64,000 nucleotides of DNA from UBA4416 sp035439445 (GCA_035439445.1 DAORKG010000011.1:1-64000), one strand, 5' to 3'. Shown: positions 42,483 to 51,862, numbered from the stretch's first letter. A program made the numbers and translations. The notes: a model not told the origin generated them from the sequence alone.

Positions 42483-44171
42483 ATGAAAAAAATAATACTT
42501 GTTTTTTTAAATTTAACTTTTGCTTTCACTATAAAAGGTCAACAACCCAATTTTGATTGGGTAAAACAAATTAACAGCAATTGGCACAGCTTCAGTTATG
42601 ATATACACTTAGATACACTGGGAAATATATATACCGTAGGTAATTTTTTAGGAACAACTGATTTTGATCCAGGACCAGGAACATATACTTTAACTGCTGC
42701 GGGAAGTTGCGACGCTTACGTAGCAAAAATGGACCCATCAGGAAATTTGATCTGGGCTGTTAAAATAGGGGATACGGACAATGATTACGCCTATAAAGTA
42801 AGAACGGATAAAAACAATAATGTATACATTGGTGGTGTTTTTAACGACACAGTTGATTTTGATCCGGGCAGTGGCGTATATAAAATGAGTTCACTAAATG
42901 ATGAATCTTTTATATTAAAGTTAAACTCTAACGGGAATTTTATATGGGCAAAAAAATTAAATGGATATAATTTCTCGATTGATCATCAATCAAACATAAT
43001 AGTTAGCGAAACTTTTGGAGGAAATTATGATTTTGATCCGGGCCCTGGAATTTATAATATTAACGGTGGCTATACCAGTATTGGCATCTCAAAATTAGAC
43101 TCTTCCGGAAATTTGTTATGGGCTCAAGCATATGCAACCGGTACTCCACCCTTCTATCCGGAATTTTATACACTTACAACGGATATCTATGGCAATACCT
43201 ATTCAATTGGTAGATTTGAAGGGTCATTTGATTTCGATCCGGGTGCAGCAGTAGTAACGTTGAGTTGCAGCAATACCAAAGACCTTTTTATTTCGAAATT
43301 TAGGGCAAACGGAAATTTTGTTTGGGCAAAACAATTTGCAACTACTTCTAATTACAATGAAATGCATTCCATTACGGTAGACAAAAAATGTAATGTGTAT
43401 TCAACAGGATACTTTACTCACACGGCCGATTTTGATCCAGGGGCAGGCACTCATTATTTAAATTCAACAACCACTCTGGATCCTGAAATTTTCGTTTCAA
43501 AACTTGATTCCTCTGGTAATTTTGTATTAGCAAAAAGTATGGGGGGACCGGATCTTGATTATGCACAATCTATTTCAGTAGATGAATTTGAAAACATGTA
43601 TATCTCCGGATCTTTTAGAGGAACATCCGATTTTGACCCGGGTGTTGGAATTTATAATTTAACTGCACCTTGGCCGGCAAATATATTTATCTCTAAACTA
43701 AATCTGCAGGGCGATTTTTCATGGGCAGTTTCTATGGGTGGCTATAATAGCGATTATGGCTATTCCAATACAGTTGATAAATTTGGAAACATATATACCA
43801 CCGGTTGGTTTCAAGACTCTGTTGATTTTGATCCAGGAATAACAACCTTCTATTTAAACGCTCCTGGTCACTGGGATGGTTATGTGCAAAAAATGAGTCA
43901 ATCACAAGTTGGGATAAATGAATTTGAAAAAACAGAAGTCATTAATTTATTTCCTAATCCTACTAATGATATTATATACATTGAAACAACTTTTTTATAT
44001 AAGAATTTCAAAGTAGAAGTGTATAACAGCTTAGGTTCAAGGGTCATTGAAAAAACATCAGCGGGAAAAATAGCTCAAATTAATCTATCGAGCTTATCTA
44101 ATGGAATATATTTCATTAAAGCGATAAGTGATGATCAGCTTATAAAAACGCAAAAGGTTATAAAACAATAA
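42483..44171 (+). CDS. Secreted DFDPG-repeat protein with T9SS type A domain, probable seven-bladed propeller
   Basis: A 562-residue protein with signal peptide (cut near IKGQQ). The body has seven repeats of about 65 residues, each with DFDPG followed by a beta strand (first repeat DFDPGPGTYTLTAAG), and each repeat also has SGNLIWA-like and GNIYTVG-like strands. This is the SBBP/NHL-type propeller pattern, and seven repeats suit a closed seven-bladed propeller. The acidic DFDPG loops could bind calcium (inference). Residues 485-562 are a type A sorting domain (LFPNPTNDIIYIET, NGIYFIKA, KTQKVIKQ). Confidence 0.88.
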   Translation: MKKIILVFLNLTFAFTIKGQQPNFDWVKQINSNWHSFSYDIHLDTLGNIYTVGNFLGTTDFDPGPGTYTLTAAGSCDAYVAKMDPSGNLIWAVKIGDTDNDYAYKVRTDKNNNVYIGGVFNDTVDFDPGSGVYKMSSLNDESFILKLNSNGNFIWAKKLNGYNFSIDHQSNIIVSETFGGNYDFDPGPGIYNINGGYTSIGISKLDSSGNLLWAQAYATGTPPFYPEFYTLTTDIYGNTYSIGRFEGSFDFDPGAAVVTLSCSNTKDLFISKFRANGNFVWAKQFATTSNYNEMHSITVDKKCNVYSTGYFTHTADFDPGAGTHYLNSTTTLDPEIFVSKLDSSGNFVLAKSMGGPDLDYAQSISVDEFENMYISGSFRGTSDFDPGVGIYNLTAPWPANIFISKLNLQGDFSWAVSMGGYNSDYGYSNTVDKFGNIYTTGWFQDSVDFDPGITTFYLNAPGHWDGYVQKMSQSQVGINEFEKTEVINLFPNPTNDIIYIETTFLYKNFKVEVYNSLGSRVIEKTSAGKIAQINLSSLSNGIYFIKAISDDQLIKTQKVIKQ

Positions 44172-44179
44172 AGGGTAAA

Positions 44180-44494
44180 CTAATTCATAATCAACTCCGG
44201 CAATCCCATTGGAGCTGAGTCGAAAAAGGCAAGTTCAAAAATATCCACTTTCACATCTTTAATAATTGGAAAAGTTGCTAAAATATCCATTACCGCATTT
44301 TGGTCTTTTGCCTGCATGGTTACCCAAAGCTGGCTGCGTTCCATATCTAAAGCATAATTCAGAATGGTTCTTTCTTCCAAAAGCTGGTTCACGCGTTCGC
44401 GTTGCTGCGGAATCAAAGCAGCAAAACGACGGGTAAAAACATCGGGTAAAGTTATATGTACTTGAAAGGTATTTAAAGGTTGGAAAAAGCTCAT
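44180..44494 (-). CDS. Small conserved cytoplasmic protein
   Basis: A 104-residue soluble protein without signal peptide, beginning MSFFQPLNTFQVHITLPDVF. The pattern (strand, helix with AALIPQQRERVNQLLEE, strands LDMERSQLWVTMQAKD, helix MDILATFPIIKD, strand) suggests a ferredoxin-like alpha-beta fold similar to muconolactone-isomerase-like proteins, but this is a fold guess only. A frame on the same strand at 44259-44531 is its shadow. It lies between convergent and divergent neighbours and is transcribed alone. Confidence 0.65.
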   Translation of the reverse strand: MSFFQPLNTFQVHITLPDVFTRRFAALIPQQRERVNQLLEERTILNYALDMERSQLWVTMQAKDQNAVMDILATFPIIKDVKVDIFELAFFDSAPMGLPELIMN

Positions 44495-44586
44495 TTTTGT
44501 TCTTAATTTGATAGTAAAAGTAGTGAAGCAATTGAGATTTTGGGTTAAATTTGTCGAAATTTAGATAATTTAAGAATTTACAGATT

Positions 44587-45300
44587 ATGGGACGTATTTT
44601 TGAAACCAGAAAAGCAACAATGTTTAAACGCTACGCTAAAATGGCGAAGCAGTTTACTAAGATAGGACGTGAAATTGTGATGGCCGTGAAACAAGGCGGA
44701 CCTCACCCCGATTTAAATCCGAAATTAAGAGCTTGTATTGCCAACGCAAAGGCAGTTAATATGCCTAAAGCAAACGTAGAGGCAGCTATTAAACGTGCTT
44801 CCGAAAAAGATTCGTCGAACTTTGATGAGATTGTGTATGAAGGATATGGACCTTTTGGGGTTCCTGTGTTGGTAGAATGTGCCACTGATAATCCAAACAG
44901 AACAGTAGCAAACATACGTATGTACTTTACAAGAGCAGAAGGTGCTTTAGGAACTACCGGTTCGGTAAGTTTTATGTTTGAACGTAAAGGTTTATTTAAA
45001 ATTGATTCTACCGGTTTAAACCATGATGATGTAGAATTAGATATTATTGATTACGGCGCTGAAGATTTAACTTGGGATGATGAAAACAATGAATTAATTG
45101 TACAAGTTGCTTTTGCTGATTTTGGTGCGATGCAAGCAGGATTAGAAGAGAAGAAATACATCGTTAAAGAAACGATTAAAACATACATTCCAACAACAAC
45201 CAAAGAGTTGACAGAAGAACAAGAAGTAGAATTTAAGAAGATGATTGATAAAATGGAAGATGATGATGACATCATGAACGTTTATCATAATATTGCTTAA
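44587..45300 (+). CDS. YebC/TACO1 family protein
   Basis: A 237-residue cytoplasmic protein. Conserved family blocks: MGRIFETRKATMFKRYAKMAK (Bacteroidota form of the YebC N-terminus), FTKIGREIVMAVKQGGPHPDLNPKLR, AKAVNMPKANVEAAIKRAS, and YEGYGPFGVPVLVECATDN. The family was annotated as transcriptional regulators, while recent work on YebC/TACO1 proteins supports a role in translating proline-rich stretches on ribosomes. An exact -7 box (TAAATTTG, 44546-44553) lies 33 bases upstream of the ATG. Confidence 0.93.
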   Translation: MGRIFETRKATMFKRYAKMAKQFTKIGREIVMAVKQGGPHPDLNPKLRACIANAKAVNMPKANVEAAIKRASEKDSSNFDEIVYEGYGPFGVPVLVECATDNPNRTVANIRMYFTRAEGALGTTGSVSFMFERKGLFKIDSTGLNHDDVELDIIDYGAEDLTWDDENNELIVQVAFADFGAMQAGLEEKKYIVKETIKTYIPTTTKELTEEQEVEFKKMIDKMEDDDDIMNVYHNIA

Positions 45301-45322
45301 TACTTTTACTTTACAGAAGTTT

Positions 45323-45381
45323 GTCAGGCTGAGCGGAGTCGAAGTCTAAACCAAATACTCTTCGACTCCGCTCAGGGTGAC
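45323..45381. repeat. REP-like repeat, GAGCGGAGTCGAAG subtype
   Basis: Two 22-base arms (45323-45344 starting GTCAGGCTGAGCGGAG; 45360-45381 ending GCTCAGGGTGAC) are complementary with two mismatches around a 15-base loop. It shares the GTCA ends and the G-x-GTCGA core with the TTCGAG copies but has the GCGGAG variant. It lies between yebC and recJ. Confidence 0.8.
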
Positions 45382-45417
45382 TATAATTTAGTGTTAGAAT
45401 TTTAATTTATTTTATTC

Positions 45418-47124
45418 GTGCAAAAGAAATGGAACATACATCAAATACACAATGTAGAAGAAGTTTCTGCTTTGCAAGCGGCATTAGCAGTTGATGCAAC
45501 CATTGCCAAACTATTATCATTAAGAGGTGTAAAAACTTTTGATGATGCCAAAACATTTTTTCGTCCGAGTTTAGAGATGCTGCATGATCCTTTTTTAATG
45601 AAAGGCATGAGTGTGGCTGTTGACCGTATTGTAAAAGCCATTGCCAATAAAGAAAAGGTGTTGATTTTTGGCGACTATGACGTAGATGGTACAACCTCTG
45701 TAGCACTAGTTTATAGTTTCTTTAAGAAATACATTCCCGAAATCAGATACTATATCCCCGACCGTTATGTGGAAGGTTATGGTATTTCTTTTAAGAGCAT
45801 TGATTACGCTCAGGAAAATAATTACTCATTAATTATTGCATTAGACTGTGGGATTAAAGCCAATGATAAAATTGATTATGCTAATTCGAAAGGTGTTGAT
45901 TTTATTATTTGCGACCATCACTTACCGGGTGATGACATACCAAAAGCGGTTGCCGTATTAGACCCTAAACAGCACGACTGCCCCTACCCTTACAAAGAGC
46001 TGGCAGGATGTGGTATTGGTTTTAAATTAGCGCAAGCTTTTTGCATACAAAATGGTATTGATGAGCAAGAAGTATTTGAATACTTAGATTTAGTAGTAAC
46101 GAGTATTGCAGCTGACATTGTTCCTATTACAGGCGAGAATCGTGTATTGGCACACTTTGGTTTAAAACAATTAAATGCTAATCCTCGTCCCGGTTTAAAA
46201 GCTTTATTAGCATTAAACAAACAACAAGACAGAGAACTTGATATTAATACTTTGGTATTTACCATAGCCCCTCGCATTAATGCTGCCGGGCGTATAGAGC
46301 ATGGTTCTAAAGCAGTGGAGCTTTTAATTAGCGATACGCATGAAGCCACTGAGTTCTCTAAAAAAATAAACGAAACCAATACTCAACGTCGAGACATTGA
46401 CATTAGTATAACTGATGAGGCTTTTGAAACTTTAGACTCTGACCCTATTACACCATTTAAAAAATCTACAGTTTTATTTAATCCAAACTGGCATAAAGGA
46501 GTAGTTGGTATTGTAGCTTCACGTATGATTGAACGCTACTATAAACCCACTATCATATTAACCGAATCTAATGGTTTAGCAACTGGCTCTGCTCGCAGTG
46601 TGAAAGATTTTGATGTGTACACGGCTATTGAAAATTGCTCGCATTTACTTGAACAATTTGGCGGACATAAATTTGCAGCCGGCCTAACATTAAAAAAAGA
46701 AAACGTAAAAGCATTTGCCGAAGCCTTTGAAAACGAGGTATCTCGCTCAATAACTGATGATATGCTCATCCCAACAGTAGAAGTTGATTTAGAAATAACA
46801 CTAGATGATATTAACGATAAATTAGTACGCATCTTAAACCAGTTTGCTCCACATGGTCCTCATAATATGACACCTGTGTTTGTAAGCCGAGGTGTATTAG
46901 ATACAGGCTTTGCCAAAGTTGTAGGAAATAACCATTTAAAGTTAGAGTTATATCAACCCAACTCACAACTCACCAAAATAGAAGCCATTGCTTTTAATAA
47001 AGGTGATTTTTTAAATTTCTTTAAACGCAATATCCCAGTTGACATTGTTTACAAAATAAAAGTAAACGAGTTTAGAGGAACTACTTCTATTCAATTGATG
47101 ATTGAAGAGATGAAGACAGCGTAA
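45418..47124 (+). CDS. recJ: Single-stranded-DNA-specific exonuclease RecJ
   Basis: A 568-residue 5'-3' ssDNA exonuclease, starting at GTG (VQKKWNIHQI). The DHH-superfamily motifs are intact: GDYDVDGTTS with D86, D88 and D90 binding metal; ALDCGIK; and ICDHHLPGDD with D166-H167-H168. The DHHA1 domain follows with RINAAGRI and the GGHKFAAGLTL motif near residue 420. The OB-like C-terminus is present, so it is full length for the family. It acts in recombination repair and mismatch repair. The repeat at 45323 lies just upstream. Confidence 0.97.
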   Translation: MQKKWNIHQIHNVEEVSALQAALAVDATIAKLLSLRGVKTFDDAKTFFRPSLEMLHDPFLMKGMSVAVDRIVKAIANKEKVLIFGDYDVDGTTSVALVYSFFKKYIPEIRYYIPDRYVEGYGISFKSIDYAQENNYSLIIALDCGIKANDKIDYANSKGVDFIICDHHLPGDDIPKAVAVLDPKQHDCPYPYKELAGCGIGFKLAQAFCIQNGIDEQEVFEYLDLVVTSIAADIVPITGENRVLAHFGLKQLNANPRPGLKALLALNKQQDRELDINTLVFTIAPRINAAGRIEHGSKAVELLISDTHEATEFSKKINETNTQRRDIDISITDEAFETLDSDPITPFKKSTVLFNPNWHKGVVGIVASRMIERYYKPTIILTESNGLATGSARSVKDFDVYTAIENCSHLLEQFGGHKFAAGLTLKKENVKAFAEAFENEVSRSITDDMLIPTVEVDLEITLDDINDKLVRILNQFAPHGPHNMTPVFVSRGVLDTGFAKVVGNNHLKLELYQPNSQLTKIEAIAFNKGDFLNFFKRNIPVDIVYKIKVNEFRGTTSIQLMIEEMKTA

Positions 47125-47310
47125 TATTCTCTGCAAAAAATGCCAAATCGATCTTTATTTATTTGCAAAAAATACAAATAAGCTCCCATTTATTACTAAA
47201 AATTACAAATTGGTGCTATAAATCCTCTGATATAAATACTAATTTGCATGATTAACCAAACTAGCTCAATCTACTGCAAAAGTCAATTACTTTAAGATTT
47301 ATCTTGTACA

Positions 47311-47318
47311 TACTTTTG
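47311..47318 (+). promoter_or_regulatory. Candidate -7 box for the DUF6268-like gene
   Basis: TACTTTTG matches TAnnTTTG exactly, 24 bases before the ATG at 47343. TTTA at 47291-47294 would be a -33 element with a short 16-base spacer. The rest of this 218-base gap is plain A/T-rich sequence without other structure I can name. Confidence 0.4.
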
Positions 47319-47342
47319 ATTCGGAATTAACCATCAAACAGT

Positions 47343-48251
47343 ATGAACAAATACATTTTACTATTCAGATTTTTATTAGCTGGTTCTTTAGGTTTTTCGC
47401 AAAACTATGTGGATGTTTTAAAAGTAAGCGCAAGCACTAGTCCTAATAACACCTTTGATTCGAGCTCTACTAAAACTAAATTAAACGAATTAATGGTTGA
47501 CTTAACTGTTCCTGTAAAAATAAACGAAGGCTTTTCGGTTTTAACGGGTGTAATTTACGAAGACATACAAACCAAATTATTTGCGGATGGAATCGTTAAA
47601 AATTTCGGCTCAACATCTGTTAAATTAGGCTTTAACAAACAACTGACTGAAAAATGGTCAACAACAGTAGTTGCGCTTCCAAAAATTGCTTCAGATTATA
47701 ATTCATTCAATAGTCGCGATTTTCAAATGGGTGGTATTGCTTTATTTAAATACAAAAAACGCGATAACTTAAATTTTAAAACAGGCTTATATTATAACTC
47801 CGAATTGTTTGGCCCTTTCTTCGTACCTATGTTAGGGATGTATTACCAAAGCCCTAACAAAAAATTTGAAGCAAACATCATGTTGCCATTACATGCAGAT
47901 ATCAATTACCAAGTATTAAAATTTATGAATGTGGGAGTAAATTTTAACGGACAAATACGCAGCTATCATTTAAATAATGTGACAGATGCAAACCCTAATA
48001 CCTATGTTGCCAAATCAACTAATGAATTATTCGCTTACTTAAAATTCAATATTACTAAAAACATCAGCTTGCAAACAAAAGTTGGTCAGTCATTTGCCCG
48101 CAGTTTTAAAGTGTATGACACAAATGATCAGGTAAATTTTGGATTGCCTTTAACCTTTGTTGGCAACAAAAGAGATCAATTAAATTCAAATTTCTCTAAT
48201 GGATTAATTTTTCAGGCTACTTTGGTTTACAGAATTAGCTTAGAAAAATAA
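47343..48251 (+). CDS. Outer-membrane beta-barrel protein (DUF6268-like)
   Basis: A 302-residue protein with signal peptide (cut near GFSQN). The body alternates polar and hydrophobic residues in about twelve strand-like segments with Gly/Asn turns, ending in the aromatic barrel strand LIFQATLVYRISLEK. The pattern (LNELMVDLTVPVKINEGFSVLTGVIYE, VKLGFNKQLTEKWS, MGGIALFKYK) fits the DUF6268 outer-membrane family. It may be a porin-like or structural barrel; no transport substrate is inferable. It stands alone on its strand. Confidence 0.78.
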   Translation: MNKYILLFRFLLAGSLGFSQNYVDVLKVSASTSPNNTFDSSSTKTKLNELMVDLTVPVKINEGFSVLTGVIYEDIQTKLFADGIVKNFGSTSVKLGFNKQLTEKWSTTVVALPKIASDYNSFNSRDFQMGGIALFKYKKRDNLNFKTGLYYNSELFGPFFVPMLGMYYQSPNKKFEANIMLPLHADINYQVLKFMNVGVNFNGQIRSYHLNNVTDANPNTYVAKSTNELFAYLKFNITKNISLQTKVGQSFARSFKVYDTNDQVNFGLPLTFVGNKRDQLNSNFSNGLIFQATLVYRISLEK

Positions 48252-48254
48252 AAA

Positions 48255-48707
48255 CTACTCCCTGTTTTTACTATCAATTAAAATAGTTACAGGCCCATCG
48301 TTTACTAAACTCACTTTCATATCGGCACCAAATTGTCCTGTTTTAATGGGTTTACTTAGTAGTTGCGATAATTGCTGAATACAGTACTCGTAAAGTGGTA
48401 TAGCTAAATCCGGCTTCGCTGATTTAATAAAAGATGGTCGGTTGCCTTTTTTGGTAGAAGCAAATAAAGTGAATTGAGACACCAATAATACATCTCCGTT
48501 GATGTCTTGTAATGATAAATTCATTTTATCATCTGCATCTGCAAAAATGCGCATACCTATTAATTTTTGGCACAACCAATCAGCATCTTCTTTGGAGTCT
48601 GCTTCTTCAACACCAACTAACACTAAAAAACCTTTTTGTATTTGTGAAAACACTTCACCATCAATTTTCACAGATGCTTCAGAAACTCGTTGAATAACAA
48701 AACGCAT
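48255..48707 (-). CDS. dtd: D-aminoacyl-tRNA deacylase
   Basis: A 150-residue enzyme that removes D-amino acids (and glycine from tRNA-Ala) mischarged on tRNA. Motifs: MRFVIQRVSEASVKIDG at the start, the catalytic-site block LLVSQFTLFASTKKGNRPSF, and the C-terminal VSLVNDGPVTILID with the invariant Gly-Pro pair that excludes L-amino acids. Full family length. It overlaps no neighbour; a small secreted protein gene lies 11 bases upstream on the same strand. Confidence 0.96.
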   Translation of the reverse strand: MRFVIQRVSEASVKIDGEVFSQIQKGFLVLVGVEEADSKEDADWLCQKLIGMRIFADADDKMNLSLQDINGDVLLVSQFTLFASTKKGNRPSFIKSAKPDLAIPLYEYCIQQLSQLLSKPIKTGQFGADMKVSLVNDGPVTILIDSKNRE

Positions 48708-48718
48708 GATTACAAAAA

Positions 48719-49072
48719 TTATTCAACAACAAGAATACTAAATCCCTGAACATAAGGTTTCTTATCTTTTGTTTTATTAGGACCTGTAGTAATATCAAAA
48801 TATATTTTACTACCAATGTCTGCATTTTTAAAGATATTATTTACCATGGCGGATATTGTATCCCCTTTACATGCTACTGAAACTAATTTACCATTAGATT
48901 TAGCAACTAGTTCCCAAGAAACATAACTCGACCCATTCATTTCATATTTCACAAGTTCACTTAATAAATTTGCTTTACTGAGTTGAGTTCTGCTAAGCTT
49001 AAAGGTTTCTTTTTTTTGCGAAAAAATCACTCCTGAAATCAGGAAAAAAACGATAATTAGAAAATTTTTCAT
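48719..49072 (-). CDS. Small secreted protein of unknown function
   Basis: A 117-residue protein with signal peptide (MKNFLIIVFFLISGVIFSQ). The mature part of about 98 residues is a mixed alpha/beta domain (LSKANLLSELVKYEMNGSSYVSWELVAKSNGKLVSVACKG), ending in KKPYVQGFSILVVE. There is one cysteine. It lies between dsbD and dtd on the same strand with short gaps. I recognise no family, and the link to disulfide handling is only positional. Confidence 0.65.
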   Translation of the reverse strand: MKNFLIIVFFLISGVIFSQKKETFKLSRTQLSKANLLSELVKYEMNGSSYVSWELVAKSNGKLVSVACKGDTISAMVNNIFKNADIGSKIYFDITTGPNKTKDKKPYVQGFSILVVE

Positions 49073-49110
49073 TTTTGAAATTAGTAATAATTTGAAAGCA
49101 TAAAATACAT

Positions 49111-51204
49111 TTACTTTTTGTATTTACTAATGCCTTCTTGTAACCAGTTAATGTATTCAGGAATACTAGGATTGTATCCGCGAATAGGCGCTAACACCTG
49201 TTCGTTACCATCTACTAAAACATACAAGGGTTGTGTACTTTGTCCGTAGATTTTTTCTTCCATGTATTTAAACTTATCACCAATGTCGGTAATTTGTCTT
49301 TCTTTACCATACCATTGCACCGTCATATAATCTTTAGGATCTAACTCACGTTTATCATCAACATATAATGAAACTAATACTACATCATTATTTAATCGTT
49401 TAGTTACCTCAGGATCAGTCCACACATAATCTTCTGTTTTACGACAATTAGCACAAGCATGCCCGGTAAAATCAATTAATAATGGCTTACCAACTTTTTT
49501 AGAATAAGCTAAAGCGTGCTCGTAATCATTTTTAAAATGCACAATGCCATTCTTGTTTACTTCCATGTATTTTCCAAACTCTGCATCATGAGGAACAGCT
49601 GCTTCAGCAGTTGCTCCGGCACTTGAACCACCAAATCCATGAGGAGACTCAGAATATTCTAAAGGAGGTAAAATACCTGAGAATAATTTTAAAGGAGCAC
49701 CCCACATTCCCGGAATTAAATAAATCGTAACAAAGAAAGAAGTAATAGCAACAAACAAACGACCAACCGACACATGTTTTAAATCGCTATCGTGAGATGT
49801 TTTAAACATACCAACTAAGTACATCGTTAATAAAGCAAATATCACAATCCATAATCCAACAAATACTTCGCGAGTTAAGATACCTGCCTGTACAACTAAA
49901 TCGGCATTAGAAGCGAATTTTAATGCTAGAGCTAATTCTAAAAATCCTAAAGTCACCTTTACTGCATTTAACCAACCTCCTGATTGTGGCAATGAATTTA
50001 ACCAACCCGGGAAAGCGGCGAATAAACCAAATGGTAAAGCTAATGCTAAAGCAAAACCAAACATACCCCAAAATGGCCCGGAAATATTACCTGAGGAAGA
50101 AGCTTCTACTAATAGTGTTCCAATGATAGGACCCGTACAAGAAAAAGAAACTAAGGCTAAGGTAAATGCCATAAAGAAAATACCAATGTATCCTCCTTTA
50201 TCTGATTTAGCATCCATTTTATTAACGAAGCCACTTGGTAATGTAATTTCAAAAGCACCTAAAAACGACATTGCAAATACTAATAATAAAACAAAGAATG
50301 CTAAGTTAAACCATACATTAGTAGATAATGAGTGAAGGGCACCGGCACCAAATATTAAAGTAACACCTAATCCTAAACCAACATATAATATAATAATAGA
50401 AGCTGCATATAGAAAAGCATTTTTAATTCCTTCGGCTTTTGTTTTACTTTGTTTAGTAAAGAAACTCACATTCATCGGAATCATAGGAAATACACAAGGT
50501 GTTAGTAAAGCTGCTAAGCCTCCAATAAACCCGGCTAAAAATATCCCCCACCAAGATCTTGCTTCTTGTTTTGGCGCATCTGGCAATCCTTGAGATATAA
50601 CAGGTTGTTCAGAATTCGCAATTACTGTTGCTTTAGCTGTATCAATTGCTTCTGTAATCGTATCCGAAGGATTAACCGCTGTAGATGACTCAACTATTGC
50701 TGTAGTTGTTGTATTTACAGAAGCTGCTGAACCTGCAACACAGACAGCAGTTCCTTGTAATTGAAATTCAAAGGCATCTGCAGGAGGGAAAATACATTTT
50801 TCTTCGGTACACGCCTGATACTCATACTTACCTTTAATGGTAATTTTTTTATCTGTTTTTAATTTAACACGTTGTGTAAAAGTGGCAGTATGTTTAAAAT
50901 ACTGCACATTCATTTCAAATACTTTATCAAACTCTTTTACTGGTTTACTTTCTGTTGTTTTACCAACCAATTCATAATCGCCCGACTTTGTAAATGTAAA
51001 CACTGTAGGATTAGGACCATCATTTACTGGCGTTAAAGAATACATGTGCCAAGGCTCGTCAATTGCTGCTGTAAACTGCAAATCATACTCGCACTCAGAG
51101 ATTTTTTTGGTAGACATTTTAAAATGCACCGGATTATCTTGTGCTTTTAATAAAGATATGCTAGTTACTAGCGCTAAAAACAGAGGAAATAGTTTCTTTA
51201 ACAT
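49111..51204 (-). CDS. dsbD: Thiol:disulfide interchange protein DsbD
   Basis: A 697-residue protein that carries electrons from cytoplasmic thioredoxin across the inner membrane to periplasmic thiol proteins. Order: signal peptide (cut after LLKAQ), DsbD-alpha domain with the Cys pair in YQACTEEKCIFPP (about residues 131-137), a Thr/Ser/Val-rich linker, eight membrane helices (about 215-510) with the core cysteines in LTPCVFPM and SFSCTGPI, and a C-terminal thioredoxin-like domain with C584-A-N-C587 in GHACANCRKTEDYVW. All three redox centres are present. A free-standing copy of its first domain is encoded 93 bases upstream. Confidence 0.95.
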   Translation of the reverse strand: MLKKLFPLFLALVTSISLLKAQDNPVHFKMSTKKISECEYDLQFTAAIDEPWHMYSLTPVNDGPNPTVFTFTKSGDYELVGKTTESKPVKEFDKVFEMNVQYFKHTATFTQRVKLKTDKKITIKGKYEYQACTEEKCIFPPADAFEFQLQGTAVCVAGSAASVNTTTTAIVESSTAVNPSDTITEAIDTAKATVIANSEQPVISQGLPDAPKQEARSWWGIFLAGFIGGLAALLTPCVFPMIPMNVSFFTKQSKTKAEGIKNAFLYAASIIILYVGLGLGVTLIFGAGALHSLSTNVWFNLAFFVLLLVFAMSFLGAFEITLPSGFVNKMDAKSDKGGYIGIFFMAFTLALVSFSCTGPIIGTLLVEASSSGNISGPFWGMFGFALALALPFGLFAAFPGWLNSLPQSGGWLNAVKVTLGFLELALALKFASNADLVVQAGILTREVFVGLWIVIFALLTMYLVGMFKTSHDSDLKHVSVGRLFVAITSFFVTIYLIPGMWGAPLKLFSGILPPLEYSESPHGFGGSSAGATAEAAVPHDAEFGKYMEVNKNGIVHFKNDYEHALAYSKKVGKPLLIDFTGHACANCRKTEDYVWTDPEVTKRLNNDVVLVSLYVDDKRELDPKDYMTVQWYGKERQITDIGDKFKYMEEKIYGQSTQPLYVLVDGNEQVLAPIRGYNPSIPEYINWLQEGISKYKK

Positions 51205-51297
51205 AGGGTAAATTTGTTTGGTAAAGGTAGAGCTATTTTCAAAAAAACAGATTTGAGTTTCCCATTAAACTCATATCATTATATGATTCCTAAAATG

Positions 51298-51765
51298 CTA
51301 TTTTTTAGGAGTTGGTTCGGGCACCAAAACCGAAAAGTCAATAATAGCAGGGGGTAAACACTGAACGTCATTACAAGTCATAAATTCAAGGGCTGCTTTT
51401 ATCGTAGTCCCTTTTTGATTTTTTAACTTTATTTTTTGTTTAAAAACTGCTTTTTCTGAAAACACAAAAACCTTAGCATCAAATGCAGCTACATATTCTT
51501 CATGAGCCTCTCCTTCTTCAACATTACCAATTAATTCAAAATCAGCATTGGGAGTAACAGTGAACGAAGTAGGAATTGGGCCCACATCTGTAGGGCGTTG
51601 AGAATAAATATGCCATTTTTTTTCGATAGTAGCCGTAAAATGAATTTCACCCTCGGTAGAGTTAGTTGGAACATATACAGCATTCCAAACAACTGGTTTT
51701 AATGGGTTTTGAGAAAATCCGGCAAAAGAGATTAAGGATGCTAATATCAAAAATAAATACTTCAT
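51298..51765 (-). CDS. Free-standing DsbD N-terminal (alpha) domain protein
   Basis: A 155-residue periplasmic protein: signal peptide (cut near GFSQN), then one immunoglobulin-like DsbD-alpha domain. It parallels DsbD residues 20-155 block by block: KKWHIYSQRPTDVGPIPTSF against EPWHMYSLTPVNDGPNPTVF, and FMTCNDVQCLPP against YQACTEEKCIFPP. Both redox cysteines are kept. The TRX and membrane domains are absent. It is encoded directly upstream of dsbD on the same strand and could be an extra electron acceptor or carrier for DsbD (inference). Confidence 0.87.
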   Translation of the reverse strand: MKYLFLILASLISFAGFSQNPLKPVVWNAVYVPTNSTEGEIHFTATIEKKWHIYSQRPTDVGPIPTSFTVTPNADFELIGNVEEGEAHEEYVAAFDAKVFVFSEKAVFKQKIKLKNQKGTTIKAALEFMTCNDVQCLPPAIIDFSVLVPEPTPKK

Positions 51766-51862
51766 ATTTTTTATTCTAATTTTCAGTGAAAATAATAATT
51801 AAAAACAAGCTTACTTAAAGCTATTTCTTAAAAAATGTTAGTATTATATATACTGCATCTTT

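Noticed and set aside
44259..44531. Minus-strand 90-codon frame overlapping the small conserved gene
   Set aside because: It is another frame on the same strand as the 104-residue protein, which has the better fold-like pattern and start.
45407..45706. Minus-strand frames over the start of recJ and yebC (also 44703-44915, 45441-45647)
   Set aside because: They lie wholly within strongly conserved genes on the other strand and translate to no recognisable protein.
47125..47342. Possible small RNA or regulatory leader between recJ and the barrel gene
   Set aside because: Only a -7-like box is visible. There is no stable hairpin or terminator pointing to a separate transcript.
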